Below are positions 37,870 to 46,839 of a stretch of DNA of 64,000 nucleotides, piece after piece; the first letter of the stretch is position 1, and every line of letters begins with the position of its first letter. The notes under the pieces are model-generated. The model was not told the DNA's origin, searched no databases, and worked only from the letters and a program-made list of their open reading frames with translations. A program made the translations under genes and the position numbers. Source of the DNA: Liquorilactobacillus sucicola DSM 21376 = JCM 15457. GTDB taxonomy: Bacteria > Bacillota > Bacilli > Lactobacillales > Lactobacillaceae. The DNA lies in assembly GCF_000612445.1 (NCBI RefSeq), contig NZ_BALC01000003.1, forward strand, positions 1-64,000. Reading direction: 5' to 3'.

Positions 37870-39456
37870 GTGTTTGAAAAATTAAAAGATGGGTTGGGAC
37901 GGTTAAAGGATCGCTGGCAATCGCAAAGTCGAATTAAAAAGATATCATTGTCGCTTGCTCTTATCAGTGTCTTTGTTGTTATCGGAATTGTTTATTACAT
38001 GAACACTAGAATCCAGTATGGAGTGTTATTTACCGATTTGAGTGATGCCGATGCAGGAACGGTTACGAAGGAATTGAAGAGTGAGAATGTCCCGTACAAA
38101 CTGACGGATGACGGAAAAACAATTATGATCGACCAGAGTAAGGTGGATCAAACTCGCATTGATCTGGCTGTTGATAACAAGCTGCCAAATAGTTCGACGG
38201 GGTTTGAGCTATTTGATAACACCAACGTTATGACAACAGATGAAGATCGCAAGGTCATGTATCAACGTGCGGTTACAGGCGAGTTGGAACGAGCTATTGA
38301 ATCGCTTAATGAGGTTGAAAAGGCCAAGGTAATGCTAGTGACGCCTAAACAAAGTGTTTTTGACGATGATGGAAAAGAGAAGAAGGCCAAGGCATCGGTT
38401 GTGTTAACGCTCAAGGGCAATGGCATAACTGATTCTGCGGTTCAAGGAATTGTTGCTCTAACCTCAGGCGCAGTTGAGAATCTAAGCCCGCAAAACGTCA
38501 AAGTTGTTGATAGCAATGGGCAAGTATTATCGGGTGGAAGCAGTGAGGACACCCAAATGTCGAGTTACAGTACAAAGTACATGGGAATCAAAAAAGCCTA
38601 TGAAAAAATGTTGGAAGAGAAGATAAATAAGCTTCTACAGCCGATTTATGGGGTTAATAAACTCAGGGTTTCGGTCAATTTAGATTTAAACTTTGATTCG
38701 ATCGAGAGAAAGATGGTTACATACAACAACCCCAAAATCAGAAGTGAGAACGTCCAAACAACTGGGAACGGGCAAGGTAATCAGCAGAATACCCAGACAG
38801 GCGAGGCAAATAATAATGCTTCTAACGTGACTGGCAACAGCAGTAGTAACAACAACGGTTCATACAGTCGCAGTGTCAACAACGAATTAGACACGCAGAC
38901 AACCAAAGTTATTAGTGCACCTGGTTCCATTCGTCGGATGACAAGTTCAGTAGTGGTCAATGGAGATTTGTCTCAAAATGATCAAAATCAGATCAAGACG
39001 CTGGTTTCTTCAGCGGTTGGTTTTGACCAAAACAGGGGAGATGCAATCAACGTTCAAGGAATCGATTTTGTTCGGCGGCGTAAGAGTACTGATGATAATA
39101 CAAAGGCCAAAAAGAAGAAGTCAAATACTTGGTTGTATGTTGGAATTGGTGCTGGCGTCTTGCTATTGCTTGGTGCAATTATAGCCACTATCTTGCTTAT
39201 CAGGAGAAGACGACGGAACGCTGAAGATGAATATTATGAAGATGAAGCGGATGTAACCCAACCTGCAGCAGTTCAAACTGAGGAAGATGCTGAAGAACAG
39301 CAAGCTGAAACAACAGCTGAAGAAAAAGAGGCCCAGGCAAACGCGGCTAAACGTGAAAAAGCGCAAAAGGACAAAGACCAAAAGGCCAAAGAATATGCTG
39401 ATAAACATCCTGAAGAGGTAGCTGATCTGCTAAAAGCATGGATGAAAGAAAAATAG
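37870..39456 (+). CDS. fliF: Flagellar MS-ring protein FliF
   Basis: FliF builds the MS ring in the membrane. The 528-residue protein has an N-terminal membrane helix (about 26-44), the YscJ/FliF domain (FTDLSDADAGTVTKEL, RAVTGELERAIESL), a low-complexity Asn/Ser/Gln-rich loop (about 300-335), a second helix near 422-444 and an acidic, lysine-rich C-terminal tail that binds FliG. The start is GTG behind GGGGG. Length is normal. Confidence 0.95.
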   Translation: MFEKLKDGLGRLKDRWQSQSRIKKISLSLALISVFVVIGIVYYMNTRIQYGVLFTDLSDADAGTVTKELKSENVPYKLTDDGKTIMIDQSKVDQTRIDLAVDNKLPNSSTGFELFDNTNVMTTDEDRKVMYQRAVTGELERAIESLNEVEKAKVMLVTPKQSVFDDDGKEKKAKASVVLTLKGNGITDSAVQGIVALTSGAVENLSPQNVKVVDSNGQVLSGGSSEDTQMSSYSTKYMGIKKAYEKMLEEKINKLLQPIYGVNKLRVSVNLDLNFDSIERKMVTYNNPKIRSENVQTTGNGQGNQQNTQTGEANNNASNVTGNSSSNNNGSYSRSVNNELDTQTTKVISAPGSIRRMTSSVVVNGDLSQNDQNQIKTLVSSAVGFDQNRGDAINVQGIDFVRRRKSTDDNTKAKKKKSNTWLYVGIGAGVLLLLGAIIATILLIRRRRRNAEDEYYEDEADVTQPAAVQTEEDAEEQQAETTAEEKEAQANAAKREKAQKDKDQKAKEYADKHPEEVADLLKAWMKEK

Positions 39457-39472
39457 ATGTGAGGTAAGCGGA

Positions 39473-40477
39473 ATGGATTCAATTGAAGGTATTAAAAAGG
39501 CAGCAATCTTATTGATTTCGCTTGGATCGGAAACGTCATCTAAGATCATGAAGTTGCTTCCAGAAAGCTTTATTCAGAAGGTAAGTTATGAAATCGCAAA
39601 TACGGATGCGGTCAGCCCAGACCAGCGTGAAAAAGTTTTAGAAGAGTTTGTTAACACTGCTGCGGCTAAACAGTATGTCCTTGATGGGGGAATCGATTAT
39701 GCAAAGAATCTGTTAAACCAGGCACTTGGCCCTCAAAAAGCAAAAGAGATCATTGATATTTTGAATCAGATCCAGCTGAGAGAAAGGCCATTCAATATCG
39801 CACGTAAGGCTGATACACAACAGCTAGTCAATTTGCTGGTTGATGAGCATCCACAAACAGTTGCTTTAATTATGTGCTATATGCAGCCAGATAAGGCCGC
39901 AGATGTTTTGTCCCAGTTTCCGATGGATTTCCAAGTGGATGTCGCAGAACGTATTGGGACAATCACAAGTACGTCACCTAAAATCGTTAAACGAATCGAA
40001 AAGGTTATTGAAAACAAATTCTCGAATTATGCTGAGAATGATACGGAAAATGTCGGTGGAGTTCATACTTTGGTTGATATTCTGAACTCAGCAAGTAGGA
40101 GTACCGAGAAGAATATTATCAGTGATTTGGACGTCCGGCAACCTGAATTGGCTAGTGAGGTCAAGGCTAGTCTCTTCACCTTTGAGGATATTATCACGCT
40201 TGAGAAGATGGATGTTCAGAAAGTCTTGCGTGATGTTGACAATGATGTTCTTGTACTTGCATTGAAGGGAACAACTGAGGATATACAGAACTTTATCTTC
40301 GAGAATCTTTCCAGCCGTGCTGTTGAAAATCTTAAAGAAGAACTTGAATTTATGGGACCAACACGTTTGTCCGCGGTCGAAGAGGCCCAACAGACGATCG
40401 TTGGGGTCATTCGCAAGTTAGATGAAGCCGGTGAGATCTATATCGGAAGAGGGGAGCAGGATGCAGTCATCAAGTAA
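39473..40477 (+). CDS. fliG: Flagellar motor switch protein FliG
   Basis: FliG transmits torque from MotA to the rotor. The 334-residue protein has GIKKAAILLISLGSETSSKI at the N-terminus, the middle-domain EHPQTVALIMCYM (about 125-137; usually EHPQTIALIL), and the C-terminal torque helix region with the charged residues of LSSRAVENLKEELEFMGPTR (about 281-300). It begins 16 bp after fliF and overlaps fliH. Confidence 0.95.
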   Translation: MDSIEGIKKAAILLISLGSETSSKIMKLLPESFIQKVSYEIANTDAVSPDQREKVLEEFVNTAAAKQYVLDGGIDYAKNLLNQALGPQKAKEIIDILNQIQLRERPFNIARKADTQQLVNLLVDEHPQTVALIMCYMQPDKAADVLSQFPMDFQVDVAERIGTITSTSPKIVKRIEKVIENKFSNYAENDTENVGGVHTLVDILNSASRSTEKNIISDLDVRQPELASEVKASLFTFEDIITLEKMDVQKVLRDVDNDVLVLALKGTTEDIQNFIFENLSSRAVENLKEELEFMGPTRLSAVEEAQQTIVGVIRKLDEAGEIYIGRGEQDAVIK

Positions 40478-41195
40478 TAATAATCTGTTAAAGCAAACCA
40501 ATATTTCTAAGAATAAGAGCGCAAAGGCGATCGTGACAAAGATGGTTGCTGCTAAGCCGCATGTTAAGAAGAAAAAACCAGTATATAAAAGTGCGAATGC
40601 TGTTGATGTTTTGAGTGCTGAGCAGCAAAAAAGCATGGAGATCATTAGGCAGAAAATACTTGGCAGTGCTAAAGAAGAAGCTGCCAAGATCAAAGAAGAA
40701 GCTTATCAACAGGCAAAAGAAACGGGTTATCAAGACGGGTATCAAGAAGGTTTACTTGAGGGTGAAAAGGCTGCCCAAGAGCTGATTGAAGAAGCAAAGA
40801 ATAATCTGGCGGAAACGATTGCCGGCACCAAAAACTACGTGACGGCGGAAAAGAATAAGATTATCTCTTTTGCAGTCGAAATGGCGGAGATACTGGTAAA
40901 ACATGAGCTGGATATGGATAGTGAAAAATTGTTGCCATTGCTTGATCCAATCTTGTTCAAACTTGAAAAACCTGACCAAGTGATAACAATTCATGCTAAT
41001 CCGCGCTATCACGATGCTTTAGTGAAAAAAATGGAAGCTAAGAAAAAAGAGGTAGCTAACCTGAGATATATCGTTTTAGATAATGCAAAACTTTCACAGT
41101 ATGAGGTAACCGTGGAGTCGACGGAATCATTGGAAACATTTGATTTGCAAGAAGAACTACAGAAATTTTTACAGCAAATACAAGAAACTGAGTGA
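40461..41195 (+). CDS. fliH: Flagellar export regulator FliH
   Basis: FliH is the stator-like partner of the FliI ATPase. The protein (about 244 residues from ATG 40461) has a basic N-terminus, a glycine-containing helix with spaced GYQDGYQEGLLEGEKAA repeats (about 94-110), typical of FliH, and a C-terminal domain like the F/V-ATPase E subunit. ATG 40461 follows GGGGAG and overlaps the fliG end by 17 bp. An earlier in-frame start at 40422 lies deep in fliG. Confidence 0.9.
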   Translation: MQSSSNNNLLKQTNISKNKSAKAIVTKMVAAKPHVKKKKPVYKSANAVDVLSAEQQKSMEIIRQKILGSAKEEAAKIKEEAYQQAKETGYQDGYQEGLLEGEKAAQELIEEAKNNLAETIAGTKNYVTAEKNKIISFAVEMAEILVKHELDMDSEKLLPLLDPILFKLEKPDQVITIHANPRYHDALVKKMEAKKKEVANLRYIVLDNAKLSQYEVTVESTESLETFDLQEELQKFLQQIQETE

Positions 41196-42544
41196 TTGAT
41201 ATGGAATTTAAATTGAACTTAGATGATTATCTCGAAAAAGCTAAAGAACATGAATTCTATACCTCATATGGCAAGGTCAGTGAAATTGTTGGTTTGATCA
41301 TCAAAGTTGAGGGTATGGATGTTTTCATGGGTGAAATCTGCGAGGTTATGCTCAACAATGGCCACAAAAATGCGTTGACGGAAGTTGTGGGCTTCATCAA
41401 AGAAACAGTGCTGCTGATGCCGTTAGATGAGCTTGAAGGAATCGGCCCTGGATGCTTGGTAAAGGCAACAGGCAAAGTACTGACAGTAAAAGTCAGTGAT
41501 GGATTGTTAGGACACACACTTGACGGTTTGGGAAGACCATTCGACCAAGCAATTAGCGATACAAAAATGAATGATTATCCGGTTATTCAAGATTCGCCAG
41601 ATCCTTTTCAACGCCGCAAGATCGACACAGTTTTGAGTACGGGTGTCAGAGCAATTGATGGTTTGCTAACAGTCGGTGAAGGGCAGCGAATAGGCGTTTT
41701 TGCAGGAAGCGGAGTCGGAAAAAGTACCCTTCTGGGGATGATTGCCAAATATTGTGAAGCAGATGTTATCGTTATTGGTTTGATTGGTGAACGTGGCCGT
41801 GAAGTGCGCGAGTTTATTGAGAATGATTTAGGACCGGAAGGTTATCGCAAATCAGTCGTTGTCTGTGCAACCTCTGATATGCCGCCGTTAGTGCGGTTAA
41901 AGGGGGCTCATGTGGCAACTGCAATTGCTGAGTATTATCGTGATCAAGGCAAGAAAGTAGTGCTGATGATGGATTCTGTTACCCGTTTTGCAATGGCACA
42001 GAGAGAAATAGGCTTGTCAACGGGAGAACCGCCAACAACCAAAGGATACACTCCTTCGGTTTTTGCGGCTCTTCCAAAACTGCTTGAACGCAGCGGAACG
42101 TCCAGCAAGGGATCAATTACGGCATTTTATACTGTTTTGGTTGAAGGGGACGACATGAATGAACCGATTGCTGATGCTGTGCGTGGTATTCTCGACGGCC
42201 ATATCATCCTTTCACGTAAAATAGCGTCACATAATCATTATCCAGCGATCGATATTCAAAATAGTTTGAGTCGCTTGATGAAATCACTGGTTGATGAGCA
42301 GCATTATCAGCACGCAAGTGAATTGCGGGAAAATATGTCGGTCTATACTGATTCAAAAGATTTGATTGATATTGGTGCCTATAAAGCAGGATCTAATGCA
42401 GTCATTGACTATGCTATTTCACTACATCATCCGATCGATGATTTCCTTTGTCAGAAGATTGATGAGCATGCAACCTATGATGAGACATTGAAGCAGTTAA
42501 ATAGTTTGTTCAACGACGTAACCTCACTGGAGGGACAGCGATAA
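41192..42544 (+). CDS. fliI: Flagellum-specific export ATPase FliI
   Basis: FliI is the F1-beta-like ATPase of flagellar type III export. The 450-residue protein has Walker A GSGVGKST (about 172-179), GERGREVREFIE near 199, Walker B VLMMDSVTRFAMAQRE near 253 and the RSGTSSKGSITAFYTVL region. The start is GTG 41192, overlapping the fliH stop (GTGA), or ATG 41201 three codons later; no strong ribosome binding site separates them. Confidence 0.95.
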   Translation: MIDMEFKLNLDDYLEKAKEHEFYTSYGKVSEIVGLIIKVEGMDVFMGEICEVMLNNGHKNALTEVVGFIKETVLLMPLDELEGIGPGCLVKATGKVLTVKVSDGLLGHTLDGLGRPFDQAISDTKMNDYPVIQDSPDPFQRRKIDTVLSTGVRAIDGLLTVGEGQRIGVFAGSGVGKSTLLGMIAKYCEADVIVIGLIGERGREVREFIENDLGPEGYRKSVVVCATSDMPPLVRLKGAHVATAIAEYYRDQGKKVVLMMDSVTRFAMAQREIGLSTGEPPTTKGYTPSVFAALPKLLERSGTSSKGSITAFYTVLVEGDDMNEPIADAVRGILDGHIILSRKIASHNHYPAIDIQNSLSRLMKSLVDEQHYQHASELRENMSVYTDSKDLIDIGAYKAGSNAVIDYAISLHHPIDDFLCQKIDEHATYDETLKQLNSLFNDVTSLEGQR

Positions 42545-42570
42545 TAGTACATTGAGGGAGAGGATCAGAA

Positions 42571-42993
42571 ATCAAACGTTTTGAGTTTTCACTGGAGAAC
42601 ATTCTTGAATACCGTAAGCAAAATGAACAGCAGATCAAGCAAAAATATACGGCTTTGCGGCAAAGACTAGCAAGCAAAGAAGATGAAATTACGCGATTAG
42701 GCGCTGAAAAATTCAATTTGATGGATGTCAGTGAATTGTCGGTCGGGAAAATGCAGGTTCAGCAGCGATATTTACTTGAACTGGACCGACGTATGGGAGA
42801 GATAAAAACAGAGTCCCTTGAGCTGCAAAATGAAGTTGAAATGGTGCTGCAAGAGGTCGTTCAGGCTCAAAGGGAACGCAAAGTTCTTGAAAAATTGGAA
42901 GAAAAACAACATGCAGCATATCTTCAAGAAGTCAAGCACGAGGAACAAAAGCAGCTTGACGAGATGGGCAATCGTCCCAAATTTGTTATTTAA
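42571..42993 (+). CDS. fliJ: Flagellar export chaperone FliJ, apparent ATC start
   Basis: FliJ is a small coiled-coil protein of the export gate. The conserved N-terminus (KRFEFSLENILEYRKQNEQQ) begins immediately after an ATC codon at 42571, which lies 7 nt behind GGGAGAGG, perfect spacing for a start. No ATG, GTG or TTG exists upstream in frame before a stop. The first canonical start, TTG 42655, would remove 28 residues of the N-terminal helix and has no ribosome binding site. The protein is 140 residues from ATC, the usual length, and almost wholly helical. Either AUC is used as a rare start or a base is wrong (ATG to ATC). Confidence 0.8.
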   Translation: MKRFEFSLENILEYRKQNEQQIKQKYTALRQRLASKEDEITRLGAEKFNLMDVSELSVGKMQVQQRYLLELDRRMGEIKTESLELQNEVEMVLQEVVQAQRERKVLEKLEEKQHAAYLQEVKHEEQKQLDEMGNRPKFVI

Positions 42994-43012
42994 AACGAAA
43001 GGAGGTGAATAG

Positions 43013-44797
43013 ATGCAAAAAATAAATTCGAGTTCAAAGGACGTCAAATTGCCTGATACTCCTCTTGTTGCGAAGCCCAGTACGAATACTGCTGCTAGAA
43101 ATTTTAAAAAGCTGTTAAAAAAAATCAACATGAAAAATTCCGATGCAGCAGTTCCTGAGCAGGCGGTAAAAAAACAAGGAAAAAAGTTCACCAAAGATAT
43201 TACTAAAGAACAGGCAATGACTGATGAAGACGATGACAGAGAAGAAAAAAAGGCCCCAGCTATCACGAACACAGCTATCTTAGTGGCGGACCCGGTAGTA
43301 AATAGCAGTTCTCAAGCGGTTCGAAAGACTGATGCTAAAACAGTAATCGACCAGGCAGCAACGATGGCAGCCGCCCCGGTAACAAATAGCAGTTCGCAAG
43401 AGGCTCAAAACACGGGGGCCAATGTTCAATCCCCAAATGAAGTTAGCAAAACTGCGGATGTTCAGCAACCAACTACTGCAAAAACCATACTGGCAGCCGC
43501 TCCTTCAGACGGTCCCATTAAGAGCAGACAAGAGCAAAATACTGCCAAATCTGAACAGGAGAATACAACTGCAGTCAGCTCTGATCGTACAGCTACCGCA
43601 AAAGCTGAATCAAGAATCGATGCTTTGAATACATCAAATGAAAGCAAAGAACCGCCTGCTGTAACTAATGATATTAAGATGGCTGATAATACAACTCAGC
43701 AATCAGTGCAACAAATGACAACTTCTTCAGACAGCCAAAGTAATGTAAGTAAAAAGGGGTTGGCAACGGCATCAGGTGAAACACAGCTTGTTGGGGGAAT
43801 GGATGATAAAGGAAAAACAAAGAGTGAACAAAAAGCAGAAGGTAAAGGTTCAGATGCTGCGAAATCCGTCACAGTAGATCCCAAAAACGAGCCACAAGCT
43901 ACAGCAGCCAGTGAAAAAAATAACGCTGATGACGATCTGCAAAAATTAACAGAAAAAAATTCTAAAAATTTTAATGCTGAAATTGTGGACAATAGCGGGT
44001 CAAAAACAACTAATTTTGGAGTTTCAGATAATACACAATATCAAGAAGTTATGATGCAAGATAGTGTGAAAAAAACTTCTGAAAAAAATATTATTACTGT
44101 AGATGATCAATCGTCGGCGGATATTACTCAAAATATTGTCACTAAAGCTGTGGCAGATGTTGGAACAGCTGATACTGTTGCTAAAGCACCCGAGATTATC
44201 AAACAAGTAGTTGTTGCAGATCTTTCAGCTGCAGAGATGCAGAATCCGATTATTGCTGATTTGCGGCCAAATGCTCAGACAACAGCAACGGTAAAGGTTG
44301 CTCCGACTGCTGAGAACAGCACTTCACTGACAGCTGCACAAACTTCTGCGATAACGCGACCACTCGTTCAAGCGTTGAAGACAGGCACTAATGGTGCAAG
44401 CAAGTCATTGACGTTACAGTTGTTACCTGAGAATTTGGGCAAAGTTAGGGTCTCGTTAAGTGTGACTGATCAACAAGTTCGGCTAGAGTTCAAAGTTCAA
44501 AGTGAACATGCAAAGCAGATGCTGGAGTCGATTTCAACAAAATTAGAACAGGTTTTGAAAAATCAAGATTTTGGTAGTGGAACGATTAATACCAAGGAGC
44601 CCGCATCGCAGGTTAACAACTCGAATTCTTTACAGATGGATTTCTTTAACCAACATTCTTCACAGCGACAGTTTGGACAACATGTTCTCAAGCATCATAG
44701 TAAGGGCAGCCTCTACCAAGAAAAAATGGCGGCTCAAAAAACGAAGAAAGATACAAAAGAAGAAAGAACTAAAAGTACGATCAGTATTTTGGCTTAA
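43013..44797 (+). CDS. fliK: Flagellar hook-length control protein FliK
   Basis: FliK measures hook length and triggers the export switch. The 594-residue protein has a long low-complexity Ala/Thr/Ser/Lys/Gln region and a C-terminal hook-length domain with LTLQLLPENLGKVRVSLSV (about 470-488). A short internal duplication around VNSSSQAVRKT and TNSSSQEAQNT (about 100-135) lies in the ruler part. AAAGGAGGTGAAT before the ATG is a near-perfect ribosome binding site. It is long compared with B. subtilis FliK (about 490). Confidence 0.92.
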   Translation: MQKINSSSKDVKLPDTPLVAKPSTNTAARNFKKLLKKINMKNSDAAVPEQAVKKQGKKFTKDITKEQAMTDEDDDREEKKAPAITNTAILVADPVVNSSSQAVRKTDAKTVIDQAATMAAAPVTNSSSQEAQNTGANVQSPNEVSKTADVQQPTTAKTILAAAPSDGPIKSRQEQNTAKSEQENTTAVSSDRTATAKAESRIDALNTSNESKEPPAVTNDIKMADNTTQQSVQQMTTSSDSQSNVSKKGLATASGETQLVGGMDDKGKTKSEQKAEGKGSDAAKSVTVDPKNEPQATAASEKNNADDDLQKLTEKNSKNFNAEIVDNSGSKTTNFGVSDNTQYQEVMMQDSVKKTSEKNIITVDDQSSADITQNIVTKAVADVGTADTVAKAPEIIKQVVVADLSAAEMQNPIIADLRPNAQTTATVKVAPTAENSTSLTAAQTSAITRPLVQALKTGTNGASKSLTLQLLPENLGKVRVSLSVTDQQVRLEFKVQSEHAKQMLESISTKLEQVLKNQDFGSGTINTKEPASQVNNSNSLQMDFFNQHSSQRQFGQHVLKHHSKGSLYQEKMAAQKTKKDTKEERTKSTISILA

Positions 44798-44815
44798 TAA
44801 GGGAGGTCATTATCT

Positions 44816-45238
44816 TTGAACAATACTATATCTGATGCTGTTCCATCAGTTGCCGATGCCACAGCCTATAACACTACCAAGAATTCTTCTGGGGTTTCAA
44901 TGGAATCATTTTTAAAAATCATGGCTGCGTCAATGAGCAATCCTTCAATGAGTGGTGGTGATTCTGGCAGTAGCGGTAGCGGAACAGATTATGTTTCTCA
45001 ACTTGCGCAATTTACAACGCTTGATCAGCTGAACGCCATGGGCAAAAATTTGACAAGTTCAGTCATGATTATGCAGCAGCAGGAAGCATTTAATCTGTTG
45101 GGCAAAAACGTCACGCTTAATGATGGCGGAAACAGTGTTACAGGCAAAGTTGATAAAGTTCGCTTTAATAATGGGTACGCGACTTTGGTAGTAAACAATA
45201 AAGAATATAGCATGAGTACGTTGAATGAGGTCGGGTGA
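44816..45238 (+). CDS. flgD: Flagellar hook capping protein FlgD
   Basis: FlgD is the scaffold cap for hook assembly. The 140-residue protein has the conserved FLKIMAASMSNPSMS (about 32-46; usually FLKLLVTQLQNQDP) followed by DYVSQLAQFTTLDQL (about 61-75), the hallmark of FlgD. A short hydrophobic-beta C-terminus (LLGKNVTLNDGGNSVTGKV) matches the Gram-positive short form. The start is TTG behind GGGAGG. Confidence 0.93.
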   Translation: MNNTISDAVPSVADATAYNTTKNSSGVSMESFLKIMAASMSNPSMSGGDSGSSGSGTDYVSQLAQFTTLDQLNAMGKNLTSSVMIMQQQEAFNLLGKNVTLNDGGNSVTGKVDKVRFNNGYATLVVNNKEYSMSTLNEVG

Positions 45239-45246
45239 TTCTGTCA

Positions 45247-45605
45247 ATGTCGGTTTCACAGATCAATACTGCAGCGCTAAATGCTCAGAACAGCGTTCCG
45301 CAAAAGAATAAGCAAGAAACAGCACTTTTTTCAGAAGTATTAGCTGAAAAAAAGCTGAGTGTTAGACTTTCTAATCATGCACGCAAGCGATTAACAGCAC
45401 GGGATCTGCACCTTCATAATACTGATTACCAGCAGATCTCAAATGCACTGACCGAATTAGAAGAAAAAGGAAGCAAGGAGTCTTTGCTGCTGTACAAAGA
45501 TATGGGCTGATTGCCAATATCCATAATCGGACAATAATTACAGCGATGAATATGCAGGAGATCAACACTGTAACCAATATAGATAGTACGAAGTTTATAA
45601 AATAA
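45247..45605 (+). pseudogene. TIGR02530-like flagellar operon protein, frameshifted
   Basis: The frame opening at ATG 45247 encodes the start and centre of the small flagellar operon protein that follows flgD in Bacillus-type operons (LSNHARKRLTARDL; KGSKESLLLYKDMG) and stops at 45508-45510. The expected C-terminus (GLIANIHNRTIITAMN and a NIDSTKFIK end) continues in the -1 frame to TAA at 45603-45605. One extra G in the GGG at 45504-45506 would restore a protein of about 119 residues. The exact molecular role of this family is unknown; it may assist hook assembly. Confidence 0.8.
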
Positions 45606-45680
45606 TAGCTGGACTGAAAAGAAGCTATGGCATTTTCGGAATGACAGAAGAAAATGCAGCAAATAATAGGAGGAATAATA

Positions 45681-46544
45681 ATGTTAAGATCACTTTACTC
45701 AGGTGTTAGCGGAATGAAGAATTTACAGACAAAGATGGATGTTGTATCGAATAACATCGCTAATGTAAATACGACAGGTTATAAATCAAGCCGTGTATCC
45801 TTTCAGGATATGGTGAGTCAAACAATGTCGAACGCGACTGCACCTACTAACAACAATGGTGGAATTAATGGTAAGCAGATTGGACTAGGTGTGCAAACAG
45901 GTTCGATCGATACTTCCACTGGTGCAGGGGCACCACAATCGACAGGTAATCCAACTGACCTGTACATCGGTGGTGAGGGCTACTTTGTTGTCCGTAACAA
46001 TAATGGTGCTAACTATTATACAAGGGACGGTTCATTCAAGTTGGATGCCAATGGCTCCTTGGTTAATTCAAATGGCCTTAAAGTTTTGGGTTATGCTACT
46101 TCAGGCGGTGCACAAGTTGAAGGCGGCAATCCAGGTTTCAATGGAACGGCTTCTCCGATCACGGTTGCTGCGCAAATTGGAGGACAGAACTACAGTAACA
46201 ATTCATTGGCAGTAGACGAGAACGGGACTGTGACAGCTAAATACGGCAGTCAAACCTATGTACTTGGCAGAGTTCAATTGGCAACTTTCTTCAATCCGGG
46301 CGGCTTGCAGAAGATGGGCGGCAACAATTATGCTGCAACAGCTAACTCAGGTCAGGCTGTACTTGGTCAGGCAGGAGAAAATGGCAGCGGCAATATTCAA
46401 TCCGGCAAACTTGAGATGTCAAATGTTGATCTTTCAAATGAATTTACAGAAATGATCATCGCAAACCGAGCTTATCAAGCAAATGCTAGGAGTATTACTA
46501 CGTCAGATGAGATGCTGCAAGAATTGATTAACTTGAAGAGATAA
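45681..46544 (+). CDS. flgE: Flagellar hook protein FlgE
   Basis: The 287-residue protein has the rod/hook N-terminus (MLRSLYSGVSGMKN, then SNNIANVNTTGYK at about 24-36) and the C-terminal motif LSNEFTEMIIANRAYQANAR with the final TSDEMLQELINLKR. FlgE is the hook subunit; position after flgD supports it, although FlgG-type rod proteins are similar and two of those occur at 53506 and 54227. ATG 45681 follows AGGAGG with 7 nt spacing. Confidence 0.9.
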   Translation: MLRSLYSGVSGMKNLQTKMDVVSNNIANVNTTGYKSSRVSFQDMVSQTMSNATAPTNNNGGINGKQIGLGVQTGSIDTSTGAGAPQSTGNPTDLYIGGEGYFVVRNNNGANYYTRDGSFKLDANGSLVNSNGLKVLGYATSGGAQVEGGNPGFNGTASPITVAAQIGGQNYSNNSLAVDENGTVTAKYGSQTYVLGRVQLATFFNPGGLQKMGGNNYAATANSGQAVLGQAGENGSGNIQSGKLEMSNVDLSNEFTEMIIANRAYQANARSITTSDEMLQELINLKR

Positions 46545-46613
46545 TAGGCAATTTTAAATAACATTTTAGTTAAGATCTGATTACTATGCATTTTATAAAA
46601 AGGGTGGATGAAC

Positions 46614-46820
46614 ATGATTGCTTTGGTTTCAATGAATGGCAGCAAGTTTTACTTGAATCCAGATCTAATCTACCGTATTGAAGAAACTCCTGATACGGTG
46701 GTGATTTTGACTGATGGTAAAACTCTGATCGTTAAGCAGTCCGCAGAAGAAATTGTGGATTTGATCATAGAGTATCGCAGAAAAGTCTTTCGGCAATTGC
46801 CGAAAGATGAAAGAAATTAA
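46614..46820 (+). CDS. flbD: Small flagellar operon protein FlbD-like (SwrD)
   Basis: The 68-residue protein matches the FlbD/SwrD family: an NG-x-x-FYLNP segment near the start and TPDTVVILTDGKTLIVKQSAEE in the middle. In B. subtilis this small protein raises motor torque through stator proteins. I take ATG 46614 as the start because GGGTGG ends 6 nt before it; the ATG at 46608 directly abuts the site. Confidence 0.88.
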   Translation: MIALVSMNGSKFYLNPDLIYRIEETPDTVVILTDGKTLIVKQSAEEIVDLIIEYRRKVFRQLPKDERN

Positions 46821-46839
46821 GAGATAGAGTTGGTGAGTT

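Noticed and set aside
42772-43272. Long minus-strand open frame opposite fliJ and fliK
   Set aside because: It is a mirror of lysine and glutamate-rich plus-strand genes, has no ribosome binding site, and conflicts with strong homologues on the plus strand.
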